From NCBI GenBank assembly GCA_964568875.1, contig CAZMSH010000018.1, forward strand, positions 11,039 through 75,038: a stretch of 64,000 nucleotides of DNA, read 5' to 3'. The notes below the pieces were generated by a model, which did no database searches, was not told the DNA's origin, and saw nothing but the letters and a program-made list of their open reading frames with translations. Made by a program: the position numbers and the translations under genes. Positions within the stretch are counted from its first letter, which is position 1, and each line of letters starts with the position of its first letter. This stretch comes from SLNP01 sp964568875 (GTDB lineage: Bacteria > Bacteroidota > Bacteroidia > Bacteroidales > VadinHA17). Shown one piece after another: positions 24,389 to 33,991 of this stretch.

Positions 24389-27300
24389 ATGAGAATAGCA
24401 TTATTATCGGTAATTACACTTGTGCTCTCAGCCCATATCGGGATTGTAAATGCACAGGGGACTATGCTGCTTCGTCAGCCAACCGTCAGCAATACAAGTA
24501 TTGTTTTTGTTCATGCCAACGACCTCTGGATTGTCGGGCGTGACGGTGGTGATGCCATAAGACTTACCAGTTCGGCAGGACAGGAGAGGAATCCCCATTT
24601 CTCTCCCGATGGCAGAACAATCGCATTTACAGGCCAATATGACGGCAACACTGACGTCTATATTGTTTCGGCAACAGGAGGACAGCCGGTCAGGCTGACC
24701 TGGCATCCCGGGTCTGATAATGTAACGGGATGGAGCCATGACGGCAAGTATGTCCTTTTCACCTCAGCGCGCGAAGGTTACCCCTCCGCAGAGTCAAAGT
24801 TCTACCGCATCAGCATAAGCGGAGGAATGCCTGAACCACTGATAGTCCCCCGTGCCTCAGCCGGCTCTGTTTCGGAAGACGGCAGGTTCATTGCATACCA
24901 GGAGGTGTCGTTCTGGGACCCCGAGTGGCGCAATTACCGTGGAGGTCAGGCAAAGCCGATATGGATTATGAACCTGAAGGATTATTCGATTGTGAAGACA
25001 CCCCAGACAGACAAGGAAAGACATACCGATCCGGTTTGGCTTAACGGCAAGGTATGGTTCCTATCGGAGCGTGACTACGCAAATAATATCTGGTGTTTCG
25101 ACCCGGTAAAAAAGGATTTGAAGCAGATAACCTTTCATGCCGATTTCGACGTGAAGAGCCTCGACGCCGGAGGCGGAATGATAGTATATGAGCAGGGTGG
25201 ATACCTTCACCTCCTCAACCCTGCCGACAACAGGGCAAACAGGCTTGAAATAAATGTTAAGGGGGATTTTCACTGGGCCCGTGAGCGATGGGAGAATATT
25301 TCGGCAGGTTCACTGCAGAATGCATCGCTGTCACCAACCGGTCAGAGGGCTCTCTTTGAGTACCGTGGTGATATCTTCACGGTTCCGCGTGATAAAGGCG
25401 ACTGGCGCAATATAACAAATAGTCCCGGTGCCGCTGACCGTTACCCGGTATGGTCACCTGACGGGAAATCAATAGCATGGTTCTCTGACGCAGCCGGTGA
25501 ATATCAGCTGATGGTAGGCGACCAGCAGGGCATGGAGAATCCGAAGGCCATATCAATACCCCAACCTACCTTTTTCTTCCGGCCTGCATGGTCTCCTGAC
25601 AGCAGGCATATTGCCTTTACTGACACACACTATAACCTCTGGGTGGTTGAGCTGGCAACCTCAAAGATCACAAAAGCCGATACGGAGCGTTTTGCCCACC
25701 CAAACCGAACCATGAACCCGGTATGGAGCCCTGACAGTAAATGGATTGCCTACGCAAGACTCCTCGACAACCAGTTCAAGGCCATCAGGGTTTACAACGT
25801 TGAAACAGGTGAACGTCACCAGCTCACCGATGGAATGGCAGATGCAATATCGCCTGTCTGGGATGCCTCAGGCAAGTACTTGTGGTTCCTGGCTTCAACC
25901 AACTACGGACTTAATTCCGGATGGCTCGATATGAGCTCCTACGAAAGGCCTGTCACCAGGGCTCTCTACTTTATTATCCTGAACAGCGAAGATCCCTCTC
26001 CTCTGCTTCCTAAGAGCGATGAAGAGAAAGAGAAGGAGAATGAAAAGGAGAAAGCAAAGGAAGAAACCACCGCAAAACCCGCCGGAGGAGTTACGGTCAG
26101 GATAGACCCTGCAGATATCAGCAGACGCATTGTCGCAGTCAGCATCCCGGCGCGTAACTACGTACAGCTTGTCGAAGGACCGGCTAATACAGTATTCTAC
26201 GCTGAACAGGCAACCGGACAGCAGGGCTTCTCGCTCAGCAAGTACAACCTGGCAACTGTGAAGAGCGATCCATTTATCAGCGGAATAACCTACGCAGCAG
26301 TATCAGCAGATAGAAAGGCTCTGCTTTATCGCAGCGGCTCAACATGGGGTATAGTAAATACTTCAGAGTCAAATAAGAAATCAGGTGACGGACGCCTTGA
26401 AGCTATTTCATCAATGCGTATGAAGATTGACCCGCCTGCCGAATGGAAGCAGATATTCCGCGAAGGATGGCGGTTCCAGCGCGATTTTCTCTACGTCGAC
26501 AATGTGCATGGTGCTCCATGGGACGATATCTACAAGTGGTACAGTCCTTGGATCGATCATGTGCATCATCGTGCCGACCTCAACTATGTGATTGACATCC
26601 TCGGTGGCGAAGTTTCTGTCGGCCACTCCTACACCTCCGGAGGTGACAACCCATCTGTTCCCTCAGTGTCAATGGGATTGCTTGGAGCTGATTATGAGCC
26701 TCACAAGGGACTACACCGCATAAAGAAGATATACACCGGCGAGGATTGGAATCCGGGACTTGCCGCCCCGCTGGCACAGCCGGGAATCAAAGTGTCGGAG
26801 GGAGATTACATACTGGAAGTCAATGGAATACCTGTGACAGCTGAAGACAATATTTACCGGTTTTTTGAGGGAACCTCGGGCCGCCAGGTAAAACTGAAGG
26901 TCAACAACGCGCCAAAGGCAGAGGGTTCATGGATGGTAACTGTGGTTCCGGTGTCTAATGAAGGACAGCTGCGAACCATGGCATGGATAGAGCACAACAG
27001 GAGAGAGACGGCCAGGCTGTCAGACAACCTGCTGGCTTATGTCTATGTGCCAAACACATCGAACCAGGGATATAGCTACTTTAACAGGTACTATTTCTCA
27101 CAACAGGACAAGAAAGGCGCGATAATAGATGAGCGCAACAATGGAGGAGGATCAGCGGCAGATTACATGGTTGATATTATGGCACGCGAACTGCATGGCT
27201 ATTTTAACAGTAAAGCCGATGACCGGAGGCCGACGACAACCCCGATGGCAGGAATATGGGGTCCGAAGGTTATGATAGTGAATGAGATGGCCGGTTCGGG

Positions 27301-27652
27301 CGGTGACCTGTTGCCCTACCTGTTCAGAAAGATGGAGATTGGATCGATAGTAGGAACACGTACCTGGGGCGGACTGGTGGGAACGTGGGATACACCTCCG
27401 TTTATTGACGGTGGCAGGATGGTTGCACCAAGAGGCGGTTTCTATGATGTGGATGGCAACTGGGCCGTTGAGGGCGAAGGTGTTGCACCTGATATTGAAG
27501 TGGAGATGACGCCGGCACTGGTGATAGGTGGCCGCGATCCGCAGCTCGAAAAGGCTGTGGAACAGGCCCTCAGACAAATGAGGTCAGAAATAATATATCT
27601 GAAACCTGAGCCTGAGCCACCGGTAAGATACAGGCGTCCGGTTAAGAAATAA
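24389..27652 (+). CDS. Tricorn-type S41 protease homologue with N-terminal beta-propellers
   Basis: A protein of 1087 residues with a signal peptide (to about residue 23, ALA-like site before QGTMLLRQPT). Residues 30-320 and 325-640 are two WD40/PD40-type propellers (NPHFSPDGRTIAFTG, YPVWSPDGKSIAWFS, NPVWSPDSKWIAYA). A charged Glu/Lys linker (KEKENEKEKAKEE) precedes the core domain. The catalytic region matches tricorn: His in VDNVHGAPWDDIY, a PDZ domain near 800-860, and the nucleophile Ser in NEMAGSGGDLLPYL followed by GTRTWGGLVGTW. Tricorn-like enzymes degrade peptides released by other proteases. Unlike the archaeal cytosolic enzyme this one is exported, as is usual in Bacteroidota. Confidence 0.93.
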   Translation: MRIALLSVITLVLSAHIGIVNAQGTMLLRQPTVSNTSIVFVHANDLWIVGRDGGDAIRLTSSAGQERNPHFSPDGRTIAFTGQYDGNTDVYIVSATGGQPVRLTWHPGSDNVTGWSHDGKYVLFTSAREGYPSAESKFYRISISGGMPEPLIVPRASAGSVSEDGRFIAYQEVSFWDPEWRNYRGGQAKPIWIMNLKDYSIVKTPQTDKERHTDPVWLNGKVWFLSERDYANNIWCFDPVKKDLKQITFHADFDVKSLDAGGGMIVYEQGGYLHLLNPADNRANRLEINVKGDFHWARERWENISAGSLQNASLSPTGQRALFEYRGDIFTVPRDKGDWRNITNSPGAADRYPVWSPDGKSIAWFSDAAGEYQLMVGDQQGMENPKAISIPQPTFFFRPAWSPDSRHIAFTDTHYNLWVVELATSKITKADTERFAHPNRTMNPVWSPDSKWIAYARLLDNQFKAIRVYNVETGERHQLTDGMADAISPVWDASGKYLWFLASTNYGLNSGWLDMSSYERPVTRALYFIILNSEDPSPLLPKSDEEKEKENEKEKAKEETTAKPAGGVTVRIDPADISRRIVAVSIPARNYVQLVEGPANTVFYAEQATGQQGFSLSKYNLATVKSDPFISGITYAAVSADRKALLYRSGSTWGIVNTSESNKKSGDGRLEAISSMRMKIDPPAEWKQIFREGWRFQRDFLYVDNVHGAPWDDIYKWYSPWIDHVHHRADLNYVIDILGGEVSVGHSYTSGGDNPSVPSVSMGLLGADYEPHKGLHRIKKIYTGEDWNPGLAAPLAQPGIKVSEGDYILEVNGIPVTAEDNIYRFFEGTSGRQVKLKVNNAPKAEGSWMVTVVPVSNEGQLRTMAWIEHNRRETARLSDNLLAYVYVPNTSNQGYSYFNRYYFSQQDKKGAIIDERNNGGGSAADYMVDIMARELHGYFNSKADDRRPTTTPMAGIWGPKVMIVNEMAGSGGDLLPYLFRKMEIGSIVGTRTWGGLVGTWDTPPFIDGGRMVAPRGGFYDVDGNWAVEGEGVAPDIEVEMTPALVIGGRDPQLEKAVEQALRQMRSEIIYLKPEPEPPVRYRRPVKK

Positions 27653-27726
27653 TCACAGGGAAGACCACTGAAGCCTGAGTGCCCGATTAATGGCAGTCAT
27701 ACCAGTGACTTATATCGAATTCTGAG

Positions 27727-28410
27727 ATGAGTGATACAGAAGCGGCATTTTACAGGAAGAGGTTTTTCCTGAGCATGGCAATACCGGCAATATTCCTTTT
27801 TATTGCATGGCTTGTCTTTGTCGTGGGTCATCTTTTTGAGTTCAGCAACAGGGGCATGGGAATCCTTCCGCAAACCATCAGAGGACTGCCAGGGATACTT
27901 ATTTCACCGTTCGCACATGGCGACCTCAAACACCTGGTTAACAACAGCCTGCCCATCCTGATTCTCGGTACGGGCCTATTTTATTTCTACGGAGAGATTG
28001 CGCTTAAGGTGTTTTCTATTAACTGGATACTTACAGGCTTTTTCGTATGGCTGGCCGGCAGGGATGCATGGCATATCGGGGCAAGCGGACTGGTATACGG
28101 AATGGCTTCGTTTCTCTTTTTCAGCGGGATAATCCGCAGGCACTTCCGGTTGATGGCGCTTTCACTGCTGGTGGTGTTCCTGTACGGTTCGATGGTATGG
28201 GGCATGTTCCCGTTCGTCCCGTCCAACATATCGTGGGAATCGCATATGCTCGGTGCAGTGTCGGGTGTCTTCCTGGCAGTGATGTACCGGCATGAGGGAC
28301 CGCAACCTCCTGTTTATGAATGGCTGGATGAGGAGGATACAGAAGATACAGAAGATGCAGAAGATATGGAAGAAGAAGGTGAAAATGATAATTTCGCCTT
28401 GGAGAAATGA
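27727..28410 (+). CDS. Rhomboid-family intramembrane serine protease
   Basis: A membrane protein of 227 residues with about six helices. The catalytic Ser120 is in HIGASGLVYG (GxSG) and the catalytic His173 in ESHMLGAVSG; the oxyanion Asn is in LKHLVNNSLP (72/73). It cleaves transmembrane segments of unknown substrates. The last 25 residues are a repetitive acidic tail (DEEDTEDTEDAEDMEEE), unusual for a short rhomboid and probably cytoplasmic. It follows the tricorn gene by 74 bases and ends eight bases from a convergent S9 peptidase gene, placing three protease genes side by side. Confidence 0.92.
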   Translation: MSDTEAAFYRKRFFLSMAIPAIFLFIAWLVFVVGHLFEFSNRGMGILPQTIRGLPGILISPFAHGDLKHLVNNSLPILILGTGLFYFYGEIALKVFSINWILTGFFVWLAGRDAWHIGASGLVYGMASFLFFSGIIRRHFRLMALSLLVVFLYGSMVWGMFPFVPSNISWESHMLGAVSGVFLAVMYRHEGPQPPVYEWLDEEDTEDTEDAEDMEEEGENDNFALEK

Positions 28411-28417
28411 GCATCTC

Positions 28418-30550
28418 TCACCTCTTCTTCAGGTGTTTGATAAGAAAATCTACCGTTGCCCTGTTCACTGCAACCTGGTTCCTGTAGACCATAAAATGGT
28501 GTGTGTCATCTACAATAGTCATTGTTTCATGGGGGGCATTTAATTTTCTTAACCGCTGTACCAGGTCTGTTGACTGGTTATAATCTACATTCCTGTCATC
28601 GTCGGCATGAATTATCAGTCCGGGCGATTTCCATCCTTTTACGTCAGCTACCGGTGATGATTTCCAGGCCAGTTCAAGGAAATCATCAGCATCAGGCACC
28701 TTTTCATATCTGCCACTGCCCGAATTTGATGAACTTCCTGATAACGTAAAGTCATGGACACCTGAAATATCAACTCCGGCGGCAAAGAGGTCAGAGTTTC
28801 GTGCAAGGGCCATCGCCGTGAGGTAACCACCATATGAACCGCCATATATTCCTATCCTTTCGGCATCGACAAAATCAATTGATGCCAGCCAACTGTGGGC
28901 TGCAAGTATGTCCTGGTATTCTGATGCACCTCTTCTCCCTCCATCAACAGGGTTATGGAATTCATAGCCATAGCCTATCCCCAGCCTGAAATTAACCGAC
29001 AATACTACGAATCCCCTTGATGCCAGATATTGATTTATCGCATATGCATTTGAATAATAAGGAGAATAATGCCACCCCAGCAACATCTGTCTTTGCGGTC
29101 CGCCATGTGCAAAGATAACGGCCGGTTTCTTTCCCTTGATTTCATCATTATTAAATACCGTGCCGTGAATTATAGTGCCGTCAGTAGCCCTGAAAACAGC
29201 CTGGTACGGCTTAACGAGATTAGATTCAGGGTAATCGACCGGAATAAGGTGAGAGGCCAGCATCTGCCGCCTGCCATTTGCATTATCCATCACCTCCACA
29301 AGAGGTGGCCTCCTGGGTCCGGCTGAAATGAATACAATACTCTTTCCGTCGCCCGTCATGAAGGGTGTCCATTCATTTCCTTCACCGGGTGTCATCACTT
29401 CCATGTCTTGTTTGTCAATTGACACTTTTACTATATGCCTGCGGTCGATATCATGCTCATCGGGGCCTGTATTTCCTGCAAAAAGCAGGTACCTGCCATC
29501 TGAACTCATTGAGATATATTCTGCCATGAAATTACCGGGTGTGAGTAAGAGCATCTCTTCTCCATCTGGTTTTACTGAATAGAGGTGAGGCCATCCGTTA
29601 TGGTACGAAAGAAAAACAATTCTGCCATTACCCCAGCGAAGATTTGTCCCTCCATGTGTGGTTGGTACCGACCCCCTCATTGTATTTGGAGATTCCCATA
29701 CAGAATGACTGTCTGAGCCATCTGTTCCGGAGACCATCACCTTCCATGGTCTTGGAACAGGCTTGAGTAACGAATCCGGCGGACCCCCGCTTCCAGGTCT
29801 CCTGATAAAGGCTATCTGCTTTCCGTCTGGAGACCATACCGGTGAGCTGTCGTGATCATACCCCGGATCAATCCATGTAACAGGTTTTTGCGGGCCATTA
29901 TATACACCTATGAATGAATGATCCCCCCGGTTTGACCTGAAAGCTATTTTGTCACCTTTGGGTGACCAGACCGGAGATGTATTATTGCCTCTCAGCATAA
30001 ACAACCTGGATGCTTTCTCTGATCCATCAATAGGAACCGTCCACAGCTGACCTCCCCGGGTAAAGGCAACCCTGTCACTACCGGGCGAAATCGTGGGGTT
30101 CAGCCCTTCGGCAAGCATTACGGGTTCACCGCCGGCGAAAGGTATCGACCAGATGCCCACTACTAAAGGCTCAGGGTAAGATAAGGCATTCACAGGCTCT
30201 TCATCGCTCCAGTTGGAACCAAAATCCCCGCCCCTGATAAAAACACACCATTCTCCATTTGGGGATAATGACAATGATGAAAAGGCCTGGCCGTCATCAT
30301 CAGCGAAATTGGTTAGCTGACGTGCCCTGAATGAAGGTCCCTCAGCCACGAAGAGATTCCTTATACCTTCCTTATTGACTGCCCAGGCTATCCTTGACCC
30401 GGATGATGATACCGTAAGCCCCTCAGGAAAAGGATATGACATCACCTGCTCAAGTGAGAAAACGCTGTTTTGAGAGTACATGTCAGTGCATGTGACTGAT
30501 GTTATCAGCAAAATGCACCCAATTAGGCTTTGGAAATTTAATTTAAGCAT
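28418..30550 (-). CDS. S9-family (prolyl-oligopeptidase-type) peptidase
   Basis: A protein of 710 residues with an N-terminal signal/lipid-type hydrophobic stretch (SLIGCILLITSVTCTD), a beta-propeller from about residue 40 to 420 with many TolB/PD40 turns (SPVWSPKGDKIAFRS, SPVWSPDGKQIAFIR), and a C-terminal alpha/beta-hydrolase domain. Catalytic residues: Ser in GIYGGSYGGYL, Asp in IHADDDRNVDY and His in DDTHHFMVYR. It cleaves short peptides in the periplasm or at the surface, probably after Pro or similar residues as in DPP-IV/acylaminoacyl-peptidase relatives. Convergent with the rhomboid gene. Confidence 0.92.
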   Translation of the reverse strand: MLKLNFQSLIGCILLITSVTCTDMYSQNSVFSLEQVMSYPFPEGLTVSSSGSRIAWAVNKEGIRNLFVAEGPSFRARQLTNFADDDGQAFSSLSLSPNGEWCVFIRGGDFGSNWSDEEPVNALSYPEPLVVGIWSIPFAGGEPVMLAEGLNPTISPGSDRVAFTRGGQLWTVPIDGSEKASRLFMLRGNNTSPVWSPKGDKIAFRSNRGDHSFIGVYNGPQKPVTWIDPGYDHDSSPVWSPDGKQIAFIRRPGSGGPPDSLLKPVPRPWKVMVSGTDGSDSHSVWESPNTMRGSVPTTHGGTNLRWGNGRIVFLSYHNGWPHLYSVKPDGEEMLLLTPGNFMAEYISMSSDGRYLLFAGNTGPDEHDIDRRHIVKVSIDKQDMEVMTPGEGNEWTPFMTGDGKSIVFISAGPRRPPLVEVMDNANGRRQMLASHLIPVDYPESNLVKPYQAVFRATDGTIIHGTVFNNDEIKGKKPAVIFAHGGPQRQMLLGWHYSPYYSNAYAINQYLASRGFVVLSVNFRLGIGYGYEFHNPVDGGRRGASEYQDILAAHSWLASIDFVDAERIGIYGGSYGGYLTAMALARNSDLFAAGVDISGVHDFTLSGSSSNSGSGRYEKVPDADDFLELAWKSSPVADVKGWKSPGLIIHADDDRNVDYNQSTDLVQRLRKLNAPHETMTIVDDTHHFMVYRNQVAVNRATVDFLIKHLKKR

Positions 30551-30691
30551 GATATTTTAATTAGTGAATCGTTTTATTGTGAAATCGCTGTTTTATGTTT
30601 TTATATGATCAGAGGCCATTGGGTATAGAAGAGTGAATATTAAGGACGAAGATATCAGTGTCAGCACTGTTGATTTGTAAAGCGTAGTATA

Positions 30692-32728
30692 TCATCTCCT
30701 TATGACAGGGAACTCTGTTATCCTTAGTTTTGCACTGCCATAGGGTACCAGCTCCAGCTCAACCGGTTCTCCGTTAACCTGAACAGGCGATAAGGGAGGG
30801 TCCGCAGCCGAATTATCCTTTAGTCCCCACCCGGGAATCACCATTCCCTTAACCTTCAATATCACAGGGGGGTCTTCTGTCCATTCAATCTGTTTTTCAT
30901 GCTGCTCTGACCATAGCATATCACCTTTGTCGGCAAAAGGGTAGGCTTTGACGGGCTGTGTTTCTACCCTGATGCTTTCACCAGGGTATTCTTCATTCAA
31001 CACCAGACCGTAATTCCATTCCGTTACCGGCACTATCTGCCAGTCAGCACTGCCCTTATAATCAGGGTTCTTATAACTCATCTCCGCCTTTGAGTATTCC
31101 TTTCCTATCCTTAGTGAATAATACAGAGGCCCCCGCATAATGGAAACGGAATTATTATATCTTCTCTCAGCCCTGATATCGAATGGAATAGTTAGTGTGA
31201 TAACATCACCGTCCTTCCATTTTTCTGTTATTTTTACCGTTTCGCCAGCTTCAGCGTTTATCTTTTTACCATTGTATTCAATGCTGGCTTTCCCGCTCCA
31301 TTTCGGTATGCGCAGGTATAAAGGGAACTTTACTTTATTCTCTGTATTTATCCGGAACACAATGCTCCCCTCAAAGGGGTAGTCTGTCTCTTCGGTTATG
31401 GTTACAACCGTGCCACCGGCAACAGATGCTGTTACCGATGATGGTCCGTATACTGCTGCTATAAGACCATTATCATGAGTCGCCATCCACATATGCTCAA
31501 TCAGTTTAGGCCAGCCCTGGTGCATATTGGCAAGGCAGCAGGGATAGTTTGGCATCAGGCCATATATATTTGATTCATCCCTGTTGGTGCTCCAGTCTCT
31601 TTTAGCCACGCTGACCAGCACCTGATTTGATTGCTGGTCGTACTGATGCGCCCAGCCATCTGCCGTCATTGTTCCGGGAAGAGCATTGTATGCCAGGTAT
31701 TCCAGCCTGTCGGCAAGTGATATATCGCCGAATATGCCGAATAAAGTCTCCAGTGAATACATATATTCAACCACCGCACACATTTCAGTACCCTGTGCGG
31801 GGCTTTTACCCGACAGGTGTTCATCGCCCGAGAATCTTCCCGCAGCCTGATCATGATGGCTTACATATTTTCCGATACCCTCAAAAACAGCCTTTTTGTA
31901 CCTCTCATCCCCTGACTGCTGATACCAGAGACCCGGATATTTTATGGCCATGGCATTGTTGACAACATGTGCCGTAAGGCCTTCAGCCTGCCAGTTGTGT
32001 GGTATCTGATTATCTGCCACGGCGTTTGAGTCCCATGGAAAAGTATTGTAGTATTCGGTCCAGTCAAAGCTGTTTTTCTGAATTGATTCAATTGTCTCCA
32101 GTATCCACGGTTCCTTTAGTCTCTTATACAACCAATACCCGGTAACGGCATGTTCCATGGCCCTTACGCCCCTCCATTCCTTGTCGGGCCAATCAGGTTC
32201 ATTTTTATGGAGATACCTGAAATACGCGATTAGCACATCAAGGGCCTCCTGCCTTCCTGTTGCCTCGAAATATTGAGTCAGGACCTTTGATGACACGGCC
32301 AGGGGCCACCTGTCTGTCAACATTTCAGGTCCGTACCAGCCATCGGGTCGCGAACTTTTGAGTATAGGCTCAATCCATTCCTCAACTTTGGCTTTTAGCC
32401 TGCTGTCGTTAAGAATGTACGCCAGGGGTACCAGTCCGTCAAGGTAATAGGGACCCCTTTCCCATGACTCACCCCCCTTGTCTTTCCACCCTGAATTAAC
32501 CAGGTCTTCCCAGAAATCATCCAGGTGACCGGTAAGTCCGTCAGCCTGTATCTGAAGCTGGTCCTTCAGCCATCCCTCAGGTTCAACAGCGCCCGTGGGT
32601 AACTTAATGTATGCCTCCGGAACCAGTGGTTCAGGGTTCACAGGATATAAGGATATGTCAGCGACATCCTTGCATCCCCCTAAAGAAGAGATGATTATCA
32701 GGGCGTAAATCAGGCCAGTCTGTTTCAT
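30692..32728 (-). CDS. GH127-type beta-L-arabinofuranosidase-like lipoprotein (DUF1680)
   Basis: A protein of 678 residues with a lipoprotein signal (LIIISSLGGC, lipobox Cys19). The (alpha/alpha)6 barrel carries the metal/catalytic set of GH127: Glu315 and Cys317 in TEMCAVVEY and Cys397-Cys398 in YPCCLANMHQ, corresponding to the Glu-x-Cys and Cys-Cys of the Bifidobacterium enzyme HypBA1, in which one Cys is the nucleophile and Zn is bound. Beta-sandwich domains follow. The sugar could be beta-L-arabinofuranose or another furanoside. It lies opposite a sugar-isomerase-like gene and its own upstream gap contains a period-7 repeat. No SusC/SusD pair is in sight, so this is not a standard polysaccharide locus. 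Confidence 0.88.
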   Translation of the reverse strand: MKQTGLIYALIIISSLGGCKDVADISLYPVNPEPLVPEAYIKLPTGAVEPEGWLKDQLQIQADGLTGHLDDFWEDLVNSGWKDKGGESWERGPYYLDGLVPLAYILNDSRLKAKVEEWIEPILKSSRPDGWYGPEMLTDRWPLAVSSKVLTQYFEATGRQEALDVLIAYFRYLHKNEPDWPDKEWRGVRAMEHAVTGYWLYKRLKEPWILETIESIQKNSFDWTEYYNTFPWDSNAVADNQIPHNWQAEGLTAHVVNNAMAIKYPGLWYQQSGDERYKKAVFEGIGKYVSHHDQAAGRFSGDEHLSGKSPAQGTEMCAVVEYMYSLETLFGIFGDISLADRLEYLAYNALPGTMTADGWAHQYDQQSNQVLVSVAKRDWSTNRDESNIYGLMPNYPCCLANMHQGWPKLIEHMWMATHDNGLIAAVYGPSSVTASVAGGTVVTITEETDYPFEGSIVFRINTENKVKFPLYLRIPKWSGKASIEYNGKKINAEAGETVKITEKWKDGDVITLTIPFDIRAERRYNNSVSIMRGPLYYSLRIGKEYSKAEMSYKNPDYKGSADWQIVPVTEWNYGLVLNEEYPGESIRVETQPVKAYPFADKGDMLWSEQHEKQIEWTEDPPVILKVKGMVIPGWGLKDNSAADPPLSPVQVNGEPVELELVPYGSAKLRITEFPVIRR

Positions 32729-32812
32729 GAGTATCTGAGGTTTATTTGGTCAGATAAATTTACTCAAAAGTCTATGAAATTGAACGCCGCGATAGTAAGA
32801 AATCTTGTAACT

Positions 32813-32917
32813 TGTAGACGGTAGACGGTAAACGGTAAACGGTATCCGGTAAAATCCGCAACCCGCAACCAGTAACCCGCAACCAGTAACCAGCAACCAG
32901 TAACCCGCAACCCGCAC
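32813..32917. repeat. Compound period-7 repeat (gtaaacg then aaccagt/aacccgc units)
   Basis: First come gtagacg/gtaaacg units (32813-32850), then aaccagt, aacccgc and aaccagc units (32858-32917), all with period 7. The array lies between two divergent genes and just before the start of the isomerase-like gene, so it would occupy the promoter region of both. Confidence 0.75.
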
Positions 32918-32941
32918 ATCGACTAAATAAAAGTATAGCTT

Positions 32942-33934
32942 ATGGCTGAGATACGAACAGGAGTAGCAAATTATTCCCTGCACCCGCTGCAATTGCGGCC
33001 ACATGAGGTATTGCAGTGGGCTCATGACAATGGGGCAGAAGGCGTGCTCTTTTCTGACCTGCCCGAAAGCGAGAGGGAGGAATTGAGTGTGTCACACCTT
33101 CGTGACCTCGGGCAGATGGCACGTGACCTCGATATGTATATTGAATGGGGTAACGGCAAACATATTCCTTTTAATTTTCATGACTGGTCGCCTGCAGACA
33201 TAATGCCTGCAAACCTGAAAGCGGCGGCTGAGGCAGAGGCCATAGGAACAAAAATCATCCGAACCTGCTCTGAGGGAATGTTGCGTGCCAATCTTTCCAA
33301 TCCTGCAACTTCAGATTTACTAAGGGCTACGGTAAAGGAACTCAGAAGAATGATGCCGATGCTGGATGATTATGGCGTGGTACTGGCAATAGAGACTCAC
33401 TTTGAATTTACATCCTTTGAACTTCTGAGAATACTCGAAATGTGTGGTGCCCGACCAGGGGGGTGCCTGGGCATTTGTCTTGATACAATGAACCTGCTTA
33501 CCATGCTCGAGAATCCGTTGCAGGCAGCAGAGAGATTAATGCCATGGGTTGTCTGCACACATATCAAGGATGGTGGATTGGTGTTCAACAGCGAAGGACT
33601 GACTGCATTTCCGGCAGCCCTCGGTAGCGGAATTGTTGACGTGGAGAGCATTGTAAGTCTTATTCTCAGGGAAGGCCGAAATATTAATCTCTCCGTTGAA
33701 GGCCATGGCGGCAGTCATCTTTTACCGATCCACGAACCATGGTATATCAATCAGTTCCCCGATCTGACAATAAGCGAATACAATAACCTTATGCTTCTCG
33801 AAGACAGGGCCGAAGCATTGATGGAGAGCGGGAAACTTTTCATAACATCATATGATGAATGGCTTTCTGTATGTGAGGCAAGAACACGTAGTGACCTAAA
33901 AAAGCTGAAAGAGATATGTGAGAGGTGCAGATGA
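32942..33934 (+). CDS. Sugar phosphate isomerase/epimerase-like TIM-barrel protein
   Basis: A protein of 330 residues of the xylose-isomerase-like TIM-barrel family: NYSLHPLQLRP at the start, then GVLFSDLP, TKIIRTCSEG, VLAIETHFEFTSFELLRILE, LGICLDTMNLLTML and VVCTHIKDGGLVF, with the acidic/His metal-site residues (Glu in AIETHFE, Asp in CLDTMN, His in THIKDG, Glu in SVEGHGG). The substrate is unknown; family members epimerise or isomerise sugars or polyols. It lies divergent from the GH127-type gene and 57 bases before an SDR gene, giving a small sugar-processing neighbourhood. Confidence 0.85.
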   Translation: MAEIRTGVANYSLHPLQLRPHEVLQWAHDNGAEGVLFSDLPESEREELSVSHLRDLGQMARDLDMYIEWGNGKHIPFNFHDWSPADIMPANLKAAAEAEAIGTKIIRTCSEGMLRANLSNPATSDLLRATVKELRRMMPMLDDYGVVLAIETHFEFTSFELLRILEMCGARPGGCLGICLDTMNLLTMLENPLQAAERLMPWVVCTHIKDGGLVFNSEGLTAFPAALGSGIVDVESIVSLILREGRNINLSVEGHGGSHLLPIHEPWYINQFPDLTISEYNNLMLLEDRAEALMESGKLFITSYDEWLSVCEARTRSDLKKLKEICERCR

Positions 33935-33949
33935 TATTGATCTAATCAT

Positions 33950-33957
33950 TACCTTTG
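33950..33957 (+). promoter_or_regulatory. -7 box before the second SDR gene
   Basis: TACCTTTG ends 34 bases before the ATG at 33992. No clear -33 element; read-through from the isomerase gene is also possible. Confidence 0.35.
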
Positions 33958-33991
33958 GGGCTGTTGTGACCTGAACTAAACCTTATTCACT

